A stretch of 7,001 bases of DNA from Gemmatimonadota bacterium. Its GTDB lineage: Bacteria > Gemmatimonadota > Gemmatimonadetes > Gemmatimonadales > Gemmatimonadaceae. The stretch spans positions 1 to 7,001 of the forward strand of contig JARIET010000153.1 of assembly GCA_031127185.1 (NCBI GenBank), in the 5' to 3' direction. This document shows, in pieces, positions 1 to 5,832 of this stretch (position 1 is its first letter; each line of letters starts with the position of its first letter). The translations under genes and the position numbers were made by a program. Below the pieces are notes generated by a model. That model searched no databases. It was not told the DNA's origin and saw only the letters and a list, made by a program, of their open reading frames with translations.

Positions 1-42
1 CAACGCGCCGATCATTGCCGCCGCGATCAAGGTTCGGAGCAT
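1..42 (-). CDS. N-terminus of an exported protein, gene cut by window edge
   Basis: An ATG at 42-40 on the minus strand opens a frame reading MLRTLIAAAMIGAL to the window edge with no stop. The start Met, one Arg and a hydrophobic run look like the beginning of a Sec signal peptide or membrane anchor. A GGAG seven bases upstream of the ATG is a credible ribosome-binding site. The gene lies 125 bp downstream of the kinase stop and reads in the same direction, so it may be its next neighbour in transcription. Only 14 codons are visible, so function cannot be assigned. Confidence 0.5.
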   Translation of the reverse strand, partial: MLRTLIAAAMIGAL

Positions 43-167
43 TGATTGACTCCACGTCTGGGTTCGCTTGTCATAACAAATTGGGCTATTCTGCGAGGCC
101 CTACAGGCCGCACGCCTCTGTTGCGGCGCAGAGTAAACACAGCGACAGGCGAGGAACGGTCGGCCAA
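43..167. other. short intergenic spacer after the kinase gene
   Basis: This 125-bp gap separates the kinase stop from the next minus-strand start. It holds the GGAG ribosome-binding site of the partial gene near 51-54. I see only a weak GGCC/GGCC hairpin around 98-110, with no T-run and no attC-like arms. No terminator or promoter can be called. Confidence 0.4.
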
Positions 168-2939
168 TCAACGCCCCTCGCGCATGATCCGTCGGATCAC
201 CTGATCGAAGTTCACGATCAGGATGAGCTTCGGTCTCTCCGGCAGCGAATCGACTCCCGCGACCGTCCACTCGAGCAGTCGCCCCGTCTTCGGGTTCCGG
301 TCCGCAAACTGAACATGGCCGCGTCCAAGGGCGAGCACGGCGGATTGTGAAACGACGCGGGCCCGGTCGCCGGAGAGGTCGAGGGCCACGCGGATCAGCG
401 AGTCCTGCGCCGACTCGTAGTACACGGACCGTCCATCCGCACTCCATGCCGCGCGGCCGATCACGTCAGCCCACCCTTCGCCGGGTTGGGCCACCCGCAC
501 CGGGTTCTCGAGGCTGGGAAAGCGGCGCACATAGAGTTCGTCAGCGCCGTCGACGTTGCTCACGTAGCTGATCCACCGCCCGCTCGGATCCACGGCGATC
601 GGGGACTCATTGAACGAGCTCTCGAGAAGCGCCTTCTCCGAGCCGGCGCGGTTCACCACGACCATGTACATGTCACGTTGCGTGCCGCCGGGCAGATTCG
701 CCGTGAAGAGGACTGCGCTGTCGCCGAGCCACTGGCGTGGCGCGTCAATCCCCGGAGTACCGCCCGCCCGCACGGCCGGGCCCGAGCCGTCGGCGGGTTG
801 CACGAAGAGATCGCCCTGGTCAGCCCCCATCCCGGCGCGCCTGGATCTGAACGCGAGGCGGCGGCCGTCAGGCGACCAGAGGGGGTCGTGTTCGTCGGCG
901 CCAAGAGTGTCGGCGCTGAGCGGGGCGTTCCTGCCGCTGCGGAAGTCGAAGATCCAGATCCGGCCCTCGCGGACGTACGCAATGCGGGCACCATCGGGAG
1001 AAACCGCCCCATCATTGTGATCCGTTACGGGCAGCGCGATTCGCTCCGAGGTTCCGTCCAGGCCACGCCACCTCACCTCACGCCGCGCGGCCCCCGAGTT
1101 GTCGCCGACGGGTCCGCTGGCGTACGCCAAGGCCCCCGTCCGCGAGCCGGCGAATTGGATGACCGGACCGAGTCCCGAAACGCCGGACAGCACCTGCCGC
1201 GACGGTCCCGTGACGCGCAGCGCCTTGGGGTCGAACGGAACGGCCTCGACGAATCCGCCCTCCCTTCCCACCAGCACGTGCCCGGTCGGCGACCAACTGA
1301 ACACCGCGCCGCCAGCGACCAACACCGTGTCCCGGGTTCGTGGCCGGAACGCCATGACCCGCGCCGAGGTCGCGCCGATCGCGCCGCCGGGCACGACCTC
1401 GCTGTAGAGCAGCACGTCGCTTCCCGGAAGCGTCTCCGCGCAGCAGGAAGACACGTCGGGTCGCGCAGGAAGCGGTATCGTGTCCCTGCGAGCGCTGCCG
1501 GTTTCGGGGATCCGGAGGTTTAACGCGCCGATCATGCCCGTCGGCAGGAAGGCCGTCACGTAGACGAACCCGTCGTCGCTCCAGTCCGTCACCCATGCGC
1601 CAGGCCGACCGGCGATGGTGGCCAGCAGGGTTTCCTCACCAGACTCGGCCGAGAGCACCCGAACTTCTGCGCCGGCGGGAGTGACGCGTGCGAACGCCGC
1701 CCGCCGGCCGTCCGGAGAAACGGCAAAGCTTCCGGCTCCCCAAAGAGTCTCCCTGGTGAGGTTGGACCAGACGGTCGCCCCCGGTCGCCGCACGCGGAAC
1801 TGACGCTTTCCATCGGCGTCCGTCCCCGGCCCCGCTATCCAGACCGAACCGTCGCGCCCAATGACTGGCCAGGCAAATCCGCCCAGGATGGAATCCACAA
1901 GAACGAGGCGGTACTCCGGACGGTTCGCGATCGTCTCCGCCGCCGGGCCTGGCGCGAGCGTACTCCACGCGAGCGCCGCGCCGAGCGCCAACGCGGTCCC
2001 CGCCACCACCTTTGAGCGTGCGTCGCGCAGCCATGCCCCGGTCGCGAGTACGCCTGAAGGGGGACGGTACACGCCGGTTCCGCCGTGGGCGGCGGAGTAG
2101 GAGAACTCCCGGTGCGTCAGCGCGTCGGCAAACGCCTTCGCGCTCTCGAACCGGTCAGCGGGGAGTTTTTCGAGCGCCTTCGCCAGCGCCGCCGACACGT
2201 TGGGTGGCGTGGTCTTCCTGAGTTCGGCTACCGGCCGCGGCGTGTCGGCGATGATCCGCATGATCACCTGTTGCGCCGATCCCCCTTCGTGGGGGGGCAC
2301 GCCGGCCAGCATCTCGTACAGCACGCTGCCGAGCGAGTACACGTCACTTCGCGCCGTAATCTCCTTTTCCGCCGTCGCCTGCTCCGGGCTCATGTAGTGC
2401 GGCGTGCCGAGGCTCAGCCCGGTTTCCGTCATCCTTCCACCGGCCGCGGCACTCACGGCCAGCGCGATGCCGAAGTCCATCACCATCGGACGGCCGTCGT
2501 GGAGCAGGATGTTCTCTGGCTTGATGTCGCGGTGGATCACGCCGTGGCGATGGGCATAGTCCAGCGCGTCGGCGACCTCCGTCGCGATCTTCACCGCCTC
2601 ATCTACGCCGAACTGTGTCTCCCGGTTCAGCTTCTCCCGGATCGTCTCCCCCTCAATGAAGGGCATGACGTAATAGAGAAACCCGCCCGCTTCACCCGAG
2701 TCGAAGAGGGGAAGGATGTGCGGATGGCTAAGCGCCGCGGTCGTCTTGATCTCCTGCACGAACCGCTCGGCGCCCAGCACCGCGGCAAGCTCGGCCTTGA
2801 GCACCTTGATGGCCACCTTGCGCTGGTGCTTGCGATCGTCGGCAAGGTAGACGGTCGCCATACCGCCCTGACCGAGTTCACGCTCGATGGCGTAGCGGTC
2901 GGCGAGTGCCACCGTGATCGCAGAGGGGGCCGCGGACAT
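168..2939 (-). CDS. Hanks-type Ser/Thr kinase with C-terminal WD40/PD40-like beta-propeller
   Basis: Likely a membrane-anchored signalling kinase that phosphorylates Ser/Thr of unknown targets. Numbered from a GTG at 2954 (928 residues), the kinase domain spans about 20-280: glycine loop GQGGMATVY (28-36), VAIK lysine K50, alpha-C glutamate E68, catalytic HRDIKPEN (141-148, D143), DFG (160-162), and GTPHYMSPEQ (183-192) as the APE-like region. No key residue is missing, so it should be active. A single hydrophobic segment (about 316-336) follows, then about 580 extracytoplasmic residues with repeated SPDG-type blades (413-416, 652-655, 694-697, variants near 790 and 838), typical of TolB/PD40 propellers. 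The propeller probably senses a ligand or partner outside the membrane (inference). I chose the ATG at 2939 (residue 6, MSAAPS) because family proteins start close to the ADRY motif; GTG 2954 is possible. Neither has a clear Shine-Dalgarno. This architecture is common in Gemmatimonadota. Confidence 0.95.
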   Translation of the reverse strand: MSAAPSAITVALADRYAIERELGQGGMATVYLADDRKHQRKVAIKVLKAELAAVLGAERFVQEIKTTAALSHPHILPLFDSGEAGGFLYYVMPFIEGETIREKLNRETQFGVDEAVKIATEVADALDYAHRHGVIHRDIKPENILLHDGRPMVMDFGIALAVSAAAGGRMTETGLSLGTPHYMSPEQATAEKEITARSDVYSLGSVLYEMLAGVPPHEGGSAQQVIMRIIADTPRPVAELRKTTPPNVSAALAKALEKLPADRFESAKAFADALTHREFSYSAAHGGTGVYRPPSGVLATGAWLRDARSKVVAGTALALGAALAWSTLAPGPAAETIANRPEYRLVLVDSILGGFAWPVIGRDGSVWIAGPGTDADGKRQFRVRRPGATVWSNLTRETLWGAGSFAVSPDGRRAAFARVTPAGAEVRVLSAESGEETLLATIAGRPGAWVTDWSDDGFVYVTAFLPTGMIGALNLRIPETGSARRDTIPLPARPDVSSCCAETLPGSDVLLYSEVVPGGAIGATSARVMAFRPRTRDTVLVAGGAVFSWSPTGHVLVGREGGFVEAVPFDPKALRVTGPSRQVLSGVSGLGPVIQFAGSRTGALAYASGPVGDNSGAARREVRWRGLDGTSERIALPVTDHNDGAVSPDGARIAYVREGRIWIFDFRSGRNAPLSADTLGADEHDPLWSPDGRRLAFRSRRAGMGADQGDLFVQPADGSGPAVRAGGTPGIDAPRQWLGDSAVLFTANLPGGTQRDMYMVVVNRAGSEKALLESSFNESPIAVDPSGRWISYVSNVDGADELYVRRFPSLENPVRVAQPGEGWADVIGRAAWSADGRSVYYESAQDSLIRVALDLSGDRARVVSQSAVLALGRGHVQFADRNPKTGRLLEWTVAGVDSLPERPKLILIVNFDQVIRRIMREGR

Positions 2940-2954
2940 TGCGGAAACATGCAC

Positions 2955-3276
2955 TAATCAGCGGCGGCGCGCGAAGTGCTACCTCGCCGTCGTAGGCGCT
3001 TCCGAAGCTCGCTTTCGTCAGGTCGGCAACATGCCGCAGGCATGGCAGCGCGAGCGGTTCGTGTCATCTGCCATGGACGTGCGTCGATCAGCAATTGGGC
3101 CCGCAGCAACGCCTTGAGCCGCCGAGCTCGTAGTGGTGTGTGGTCGCCATCTCGGACGACCGTCTCGATCGATGACTCGGTTCCACCTGGTGTAGCACGA
3201 ACGGCTGAACCTCACGACCGCTCATCCAGCCGACGGGTGCAGTACGTCCGCTTGACAGCGAAGCTGTTAGTAGCGG
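2955..3276. other. 322-bp region without a convincing gene
   Basis: This gap lies between the small membrane-protein gene and the kinase start. Short open frames exist on both strands, but they are rich in Arg, Cys and Trp and lack ribosome-binding sites, so I do not call them. It contains a perfect 6-bp hairpin with a 3-base loop (3030-3044) and a bipartite hairpin directly after the upstream stop codon (3248-3276). Any kinase promoter should be here, but no clear -35/-10 pair is visible. It could be a decayed gene cassette, but no complete attC could be found. Confidence 0.45.
3248..3276 (-). terminator. bipartite hairpin directly after small membrane-protein stop
   Basis: On the minus strand, CCGCT (3276-3272) pairs with AGCGG (3252-3248), and inside it ACAGC pairs with GCTGT around the loop TTC (3267-3255). 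The hairpin begins immediately after the TAA of the upstream gene. No T-run follows, so it is a weak candidate for intrinsic termination; it may instead protect the 3' end or be the remains of a recombination site, because the stop codon lies inside GCCTAAC. Confidence 0.35.
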
Positions 3277-3588
3277 TTAGGCGGTTCGCATTCGGAATCC
3301 AACCGTGCAGAGCCCGAGTCCAAGCAGACAACCCGCGGCCCCATCGAACATGTACCCTCCTGGTGTCCATCGCACCGTATGCAGCGCGCGGAGCGACGCC
3401 AGCGCGGAACGGGCATGGTCGAGGCCGGCATGCGGCTGCCCAGCTACGCGCGGAGCGCCTTCGAGTTCCGCAACGAGTTCCTCGTAATCCTGAACTGCTT
3501 TGGCACTCTGGACGACGTACGTACCGCCAATGCCGACGGCGGCAATACCCAACAGAAGAAGGAGAAAGCCGATTCGCCGTCGAATCAC
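3277..3588 (-). CDS. small two-helix membrane protein of unknown function
   Basis: I do not recognise the family. The 103-residue product starts MIRRR, followed by a hydrophobic helix (about 6-27, rich in Leu, Ile and Gly), an acidic then basic soluble stretch (about 30-76, probably helical), a second hydrophobic Gly/Leu segment (about 79-98) and the tail RMRTA. With positive charge at both ends, a cytoplasmic-N/cytoplasmic-C hairpin with a periplasmic linker is plausible. The start is GTG at 3588, with a weak AGGCGG seven bases upstream. The left end of the insertion sequence is only about 12 bp upstream, so native promoter or leader sequence may have been displaced. The TAA stop lies within GCCTAAC, a perfect match to the integron R'' consensus RYYYAAC, and the 5' leader is short, so the gene may be a cassette. 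I infer that it is real from its helix pattern and strand agreement with its neighbours. Confidence 0.7.
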   Translation of the reverse strand: MIRRRIGFLLLLLGIAAVGIGGTYVVQSAKAVQDYEELVAELEGAPRVAGQPHAGLDHARSALASLRALHTVRWTPGGYMFDGAAGCLLGLGLCTVGFRMRTA

Positions 3589-3606
3589 TTCGAATCCGCC
3601 TGGAAA

Positions 3607-3616
3607 ATATGACTGG
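3607..3616 (+). repeat. left subterminal inverted repeat of the IS
   Basis: ATATGACTGG is the perfect reverse complement of 5106-5115. The match does not extend outward or inward, so the repeat is 10 bp, near the family's usual length for subterminal repeats. Confidence 0.65.
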
Positions 3617-3726
3617 GCTGGCCGCCGACTTTGGCGTGGGTTAGCTCCTCACGAGGTGAGTCGGAATTGCCAGAGCCACCGGCGACGGTCCAGCTGTCGC
3701 CCTTTTGCGGAGACCAGCCCATGTCA
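3610..3726 (+). promoter_or_regulatory. structured leader that could hide the transposase start
   Basis: TGACTGGGCTGG (3610-3621) pairs with CCAGCCCATGTCA (3714-3726) with one bulged T, giving a 12-bp stem that includes the transposase ATG. Inside it are smaller helices: CCGACT/AGTCGG (3625-3630 with 3659-3664), CTCAC/GTGAG (3648-3660) and GGCGAC/GTCGCC (3681-3686 with 3696-3701). In read-through transcripts from outside the element this fold would bury the start codon. Keeping transposition low by fold-back of impinging transcripts is known for other insertion sequences; here it is inference. Confidence 0.4.
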
Positions 3727-4857
3727 TCGATTGATGGAACCATCTATCTCGGCCTCGACGTGCATAAGGATTCGGTCACGATCGCGGTGTTGCCCGCGGG
3801 AGCGGTCGCCCCGACGCGCGTCGAGCGCCTGCCCAATGATTTAGCGAAACTCCGCCGGTTCTGCGAGCGGCTCGGCGCGCCGGGCGAGGGGACCGAGGTG
3901 CGGGCGTGCTACGAAGCGAGTGGTGCGGGCTACGTGTTGCACCGCGCGTTCACGAGTTGGGGCATCCACTGTGACGTGATCGCCCCGTCGCTCATTCCCA
4001 CCAAGCCCGGCCATCAGCGGAAGCACGATGCCTACGACGCGGCGCAGCTCGCGCGCCTCTACCGTGCCGGCGAGCTCACCATCATCCGGATTCCGAGCGA
4101 AGCGGAAGAGCGCGTGCGCGATGTCGTCCGGTGTCGGGAGACCTTTCAACGCGAGATCCTGAAGAGCCGGCACTACATCCTCAAGTTTCTCGCCCGGCGC
4201 GGCTTCGTCTATCGCGAGGGCACGAACTGGCGGCAACCGCACTACGCGTGGCTCCGGCGCCTCTCGCACGCGACGTCACCGTTGGCGCCGGAAGATCGCC
4301 AGGTGTTCAGTGAGTACTTGGGGCTCCTCGAGTACAAGCTCTCGCGCCGGGACGAGCTCGATCGGCAGATCGCGGCCTTGGCGCTCACTCCGGCGCTCGC
4401 CGCGGTGGTGCACCGGCTGCAGTGCTTCCGCGGCTTGCAACTCCACGGGGCGATGGTGCTTGCGACCGAGTTGGTGGATTGGCGTCGGTTCGAGAGCCCG
4501 CGGCAGTTGATGGCGTACCTCGGGTTGGTACCGCGCGAGCGGTCGTCCGGGGATCGCGAGCGCCGCGGGTCATTAACCAAGGCGGGCAACAGTCATTGTC
4601 GCCACGTCTTGGTCCAAGCGGCGTGGGCCTATCGCTTTCAACCGAAGATCGGGGTCGCGTTGAAAGCGCGGCAGCAGGGGCAGTCGCCCGTCGTCATCGC
4701 GCACGCGTGGAAAGCGCAGCATCGCTTGCACACATTCTACCGGCGGCTCGCGATGCGCACGCGGCCGCAAATCGCGGTGGTGGCCGTCGCGCGCGAACTC
4801 GTCGGGTTCTTGTGGGCCGTGATGCAGGAAGCACCAGCACCTGTGGCGGTCGCGTGA
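3721..4857 (+). CDS. IS110/IS1111-family DEDD transposase (RNA-guided recombinase type)
   Basis: This 378-residue enzyme is the usual size for IS110-family transposases, which cut and join circular element DNA at targets chosen by an element-encoded guide RNA. The N-terminal RuvC-like DEDD domain shows GLDVHKD (D13), CYEASGAGY (E65) and KHDAYDAAQLA (D103, D106). A helical stretch with DELDRQIAAL (211-220) follows, then the C-terminal Transposase_20-type domain, with LQCFRGLQLHGA (233-244), LMAYLGLVP (263-271) and GSLTKAGNSHCRH (283-295). The catalytic serine should lie in that last motif (S284 or S291; I cannot tell which). No frameshift or missing acidic residue is seen, so it looks functional. 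I chose ATG 3721 because GGAG lies eight bases upstream and the family begins just before the first DEDD motif; the frame is open back to 3631. It is the only plus-strand gene, facing opposite to the host genes. Confidence 0.95.
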   Translation: MSSIDGTIYLGLDVHKDSVTIAVLPAGAVAPTRVERLPNDLAKLRRFCERLGAPGEGTEVRACYEASGAGYVLHRAFTSWGIHCDVIAPSLIPTKPGHQRKHDAYDAAQLARLYRAGELTIIRIPSEAEERVRDVVRCRETFQREILKSRHYILKFLARRGFVYREGTNWRQPHYAWLRRLSHATSPLAPEDRQVFSEYLGLLEYKLSRRDELDRQIAALALTPALAAVVHRLQCFRGLQLHGAMVLATELVDWRRFESPRQLMAYLGLVPRERSSGDRERRGSLTKAGNSHCRHVLVQAAWAYRFQPKIGVALKARQQGQSPVVIAHAWKAQHRLHTFYRRLAMRTRPQIAVVAVARELVGFLWAVMQEAPAPVAVA

Positions 4858-4863
4858 TCGATC

Positions 4864-5067
4864 GGTCCGTCGGTGTCCGGTGGCACGACAGGAGGACGCT
4901 CGAGCTCGTTATGGGGGTCGCGCAGCTCGCCGACATCCCCGGTCCTAGAGCGAGCCTGCTCCAGACGAATCCAATTCTTGCCGCGCTGGTGGAGCAAGGT
5001 CACCTGCCCACTAATCGGCGTATATCAGCAGGATTCATCGTCGAAGCCGCCACCGGCACCACGGACC
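4864..5067 (+). ncRNA. candidate IS-encoded guide (bridge/seeker) RNA
   Basis: The stretch after the transposase folds without crossings. The outer stem is 4864-4884 with 5049-5067, where GGTCCGT, GGTG and CCGGTGGC pair with two single-base bulges. Arm 1 is 4891-4962: GGAG/CTCC and GCTCG/CGAGC around a 3x3 internal loop, topped by GGGG-GTCG (4913-4920) pairing with CGAC-AT-CCCC (4931-4940). Arm 2 is 4964-4972 (GACGAATCC) with 5031-5042, nine pairs and a 3-base bulge, enclosing 58 bases. In IS1111-type elements the guide RNA is encoded between transposase and right end, and is about 200 nt or less with internal guide loops; position, size and branching fit. Transcript ends are unknown; I give only the folded core. 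Confidence 0.6.
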
Positions 5068-5094
5068 CTCGCGCGCGCGCCAGCTACCTGCTCC

Positions 5095-5100
5095 TTGACA
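5095..5100 (+). promoter_or_regulatory. outward-facing -35 box near IS right end
   Basis: A perfect TTGACA points out of the right end. No good -10 lies 16-18 bases further in the current flank. If the element circularises, the left end (AAAATATGAC, 3604-3613) would be brought to roughly that distance, making a junction promoter for the transposase, as shown for other IS110-family circles such as IS492. The exact spacing depends on the true element ends. Confidence 0.45.
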
Positions 5101-5105
5101 ACCTT

Positions 5106-5115
5106 CCAGTCATAT
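5106..5115 (+). repeat. right subterminal inverted repeat of the IS
   Basis: CCAGTCATAT is the perfect reverse complement of 3607-3616. It ends one base before the AAC/GTT core of the neighbouring attC-like site at 5117-5119. Confidence 0.65.
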
Positions 5116-5116
5116 C

Positions 5117-5251
5117 AACGTGTGCTTCTGCTGTGAACGCTTCAATAAGAAGCAGTTGTGGGGCGGCCGCGAGGCCGTCCCCTGTTCCACAAGGCGGCCG
5201 CCCCACAACTGCATCCGCATCGCGTTCATCAGCAGCAAGCGTCGTTATACC
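5117..5251 (-). other. integron-type attC site of the lipoprotein cassette, interrupted at its R' end by the IS
   Basis: On the minus strand the site begins with GGTATAAC (5251-5244), seven bases after the lipoprotein stop, and ends at GTT (5119-5117) against the IS. The arms 5222-5246 and 5117-5140 pair along AACG, GCTT, CTGCTG and TGAACGC; the gene-proximal arm has two extra bases (plus-strand T5229 and C5236) missing from the other arm, the extrahelical bases typical of attC. Between the arms sits a perfect 19-bp stem (5152-5170 with 5194-5212). At 135 nt it is inside the known attC range. The R' half after GTT has been replaced by the IS end, so the site may now be inactive. Confidence 0.75.
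5152..5212. repeat. perfect 19-bp inverted repeat inside the attC
   Basis: Arms 5152-5170 and 5194-5212 are perfect reverse complements around a 23-base loop; the core is TTGTGGGGCGGCCGC. On the minus strand it is followed by TTCTTATT, so it could also terminate transcription from the lipoprotein gene. I read it mainly as the central stem of the attC because it is nested exactly between the attC arms. Confidence 0.8.
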
Positions 5252-5258
5252 GCACCTG

Positions 5259-5804
5259 TCATGGCGCAGCCGGCTTCGCGAACCTCGCCTCCAGCCGATT
5301 CCACGCGGCAGTTGCGGAGTCGGGATGCGAAGTAGTTGCGTGGCGAATGCGCCACCCACTCGGCCCATTCTGCAGGACCAACCCGATGCCTGCCCGCGTG
5401 GTGGTACGCTGACCCGTCGAATCGGTGATCTCCTCGCGGTACAAGCCGAGTACCGAGGCAACGCCGGGGGCTAACGGGACGATCTCCAGACTGTCGTAAT
5501 GGAACGACATCGAACGAATGTGCGCGGGGAGCGCGGGCGCGGAGGTGTCGGGCGCCGGGGGCATGCCGAGAAGCAAGATGGGATTGGCGGGATCGACATC
5601 GGCAACGAACCCAACGGAGTCGTGGTACTTCGCACGAATCTGCGCCACGGTGGGTGCCGAGGAGAGGGTGCGAGCCTCGGCACTGAGGAACGCAGCGACG
5701 CTGTCACGAATGCTCCGCGCGTGCTCGGCGGTGAACTCTACGGAACCGCGGGTTCCGCAGGCGGTGGATGCGAGGAGGAACACCCCGGCAGCGATGCGTA
5801 GCAT
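5259..5804 (-). CDS. small NTF2-like (SnoaL/DUF4440-type) lipoprotein, probable integron cassette gene
   Basis: The 181-residue product has a lipoprotein signal: MLR, a hydrophobic core, then LASTAC with Cys16 as the lipidated residue, so it should be exported and membrane-anchored. The rest (about 28-160) resembles the NTF2-like/SnoaL/DUF4440 fold: an N-terminal helix with HARSIRDSVAAFL, a middle part around SMSFHYDSLEIVPL (98-111), and C-terminal strands ending in the typical GWRIRHATTSH (150-160). Such domains bind small ligands or serve as enzymes, but no catalytic set can be identified, so function is unknown. ATG 5804 is preferred over the longer open frame because AAGGAGG sits five bases upstream and the signal peptide starts there; the upstream extension runs through the attC. 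The gene is framed by attC cores (GTTATAC 29 bp before the start, GGTATAAC seven bases after the stop), the size and spacing of a cassette. Confidence 0.88.
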   Translation of the reverse strand: MLRIAAGVFLLASTACGTRGSVEFTAEHARSIRDSVAAFLSAEARTLSSAPTVAQIRAKYHDSVGFVADVDPANPILLLGMPPAPDTSAPALPAHIRSMSFHYDSLEIVPLAPGVASVLGLYREEITDSTGQRTTTRAGIGLVLQNGPSGWRIRHATTSHPDSATAAWNRLEARFAKPAAP

Positions 5805-5832
5805 GCGCGCCTCCTTCAGTGCGAGCGTGTCG

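Larger units (their letters stand above)
3600..5118 (+). mobile_element. IS110-family (IS1111-type) insertion sequence inserted at an attC core
   Basis: The element holds one transposase gene (3721-4857), about 120 bp of left leader and about 250 bp of right non-coding DNA. Ends are estimated from a perfect 10-bp inverted repeat, ATATGACTGG at 3607-3616 and CCAGTCATAT at 5106-5115, with a few bases allowed outside each, as IS1111-type elements have subterminal rather than terminal repeats. The resulting length of about 1.5 kb fits the family. The long non-coding side lies after the transposase, the IS1111 arrangement, where the guide RNA is encoded. The right end directly abuts the GTT core (5119-5117, minus strand) of an attC-like site. 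Boundaries are uncertain by several bases, because no target duplication is expected beyond a short core and no empty site is available. Confidence 0.75.

Noticed and set aside
43..167. attC site after the kinase gene ending at GTTATGA
   Set aside because: No complementary arm is found next to any AAC box in this gap.
486..1523. Long plus-strand open frame opposite the kinase
   Set aside because: It is antisense to an obvious kinase-propeller gene, has no recognisable motifs, is rich in Arg/Ala/His, and is expected from GC-rich codon bias.
2085..2957. 290-residue plus-strand frame opposite the kinase domain
   Set aside because: The opposite strand encodes the conserved kinase motifs; this frame is a shadow with no domain of its own.
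2976..3644. 222-residue plus-strand frame before the insertion sequence
   Set aside because: Arg-rich with no motif, it overlaps the small membrane-protein gene on the other strand and the IS end.
4877..4890. IS right end just after the CCGGTGGC repeat at 4877-4884
   Set aside because: The 10-bp repeat pair 3607-3616/5106-5115 gives a family-typical length, leaves room for the guide RNA and ends at an attC core; CCGGTGGC is better explained as part of the RNA stem.
5152..5212. Plain Rho-independent terminator as the full explanation of the 19-bp palindrome
   Set aside because: The following T-run is weak, and a second pair of long arms with extrahelical bases encloses it, which fits attC better; a terminator role is still possible.
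4422..5474. 350-residue plus-strand frame across the transposase 3' end, the guide-RNA region and the lipoprotein end
   Set aside because: It crosses several independent features in a different frame from the transposase and has no protein-like pattern.
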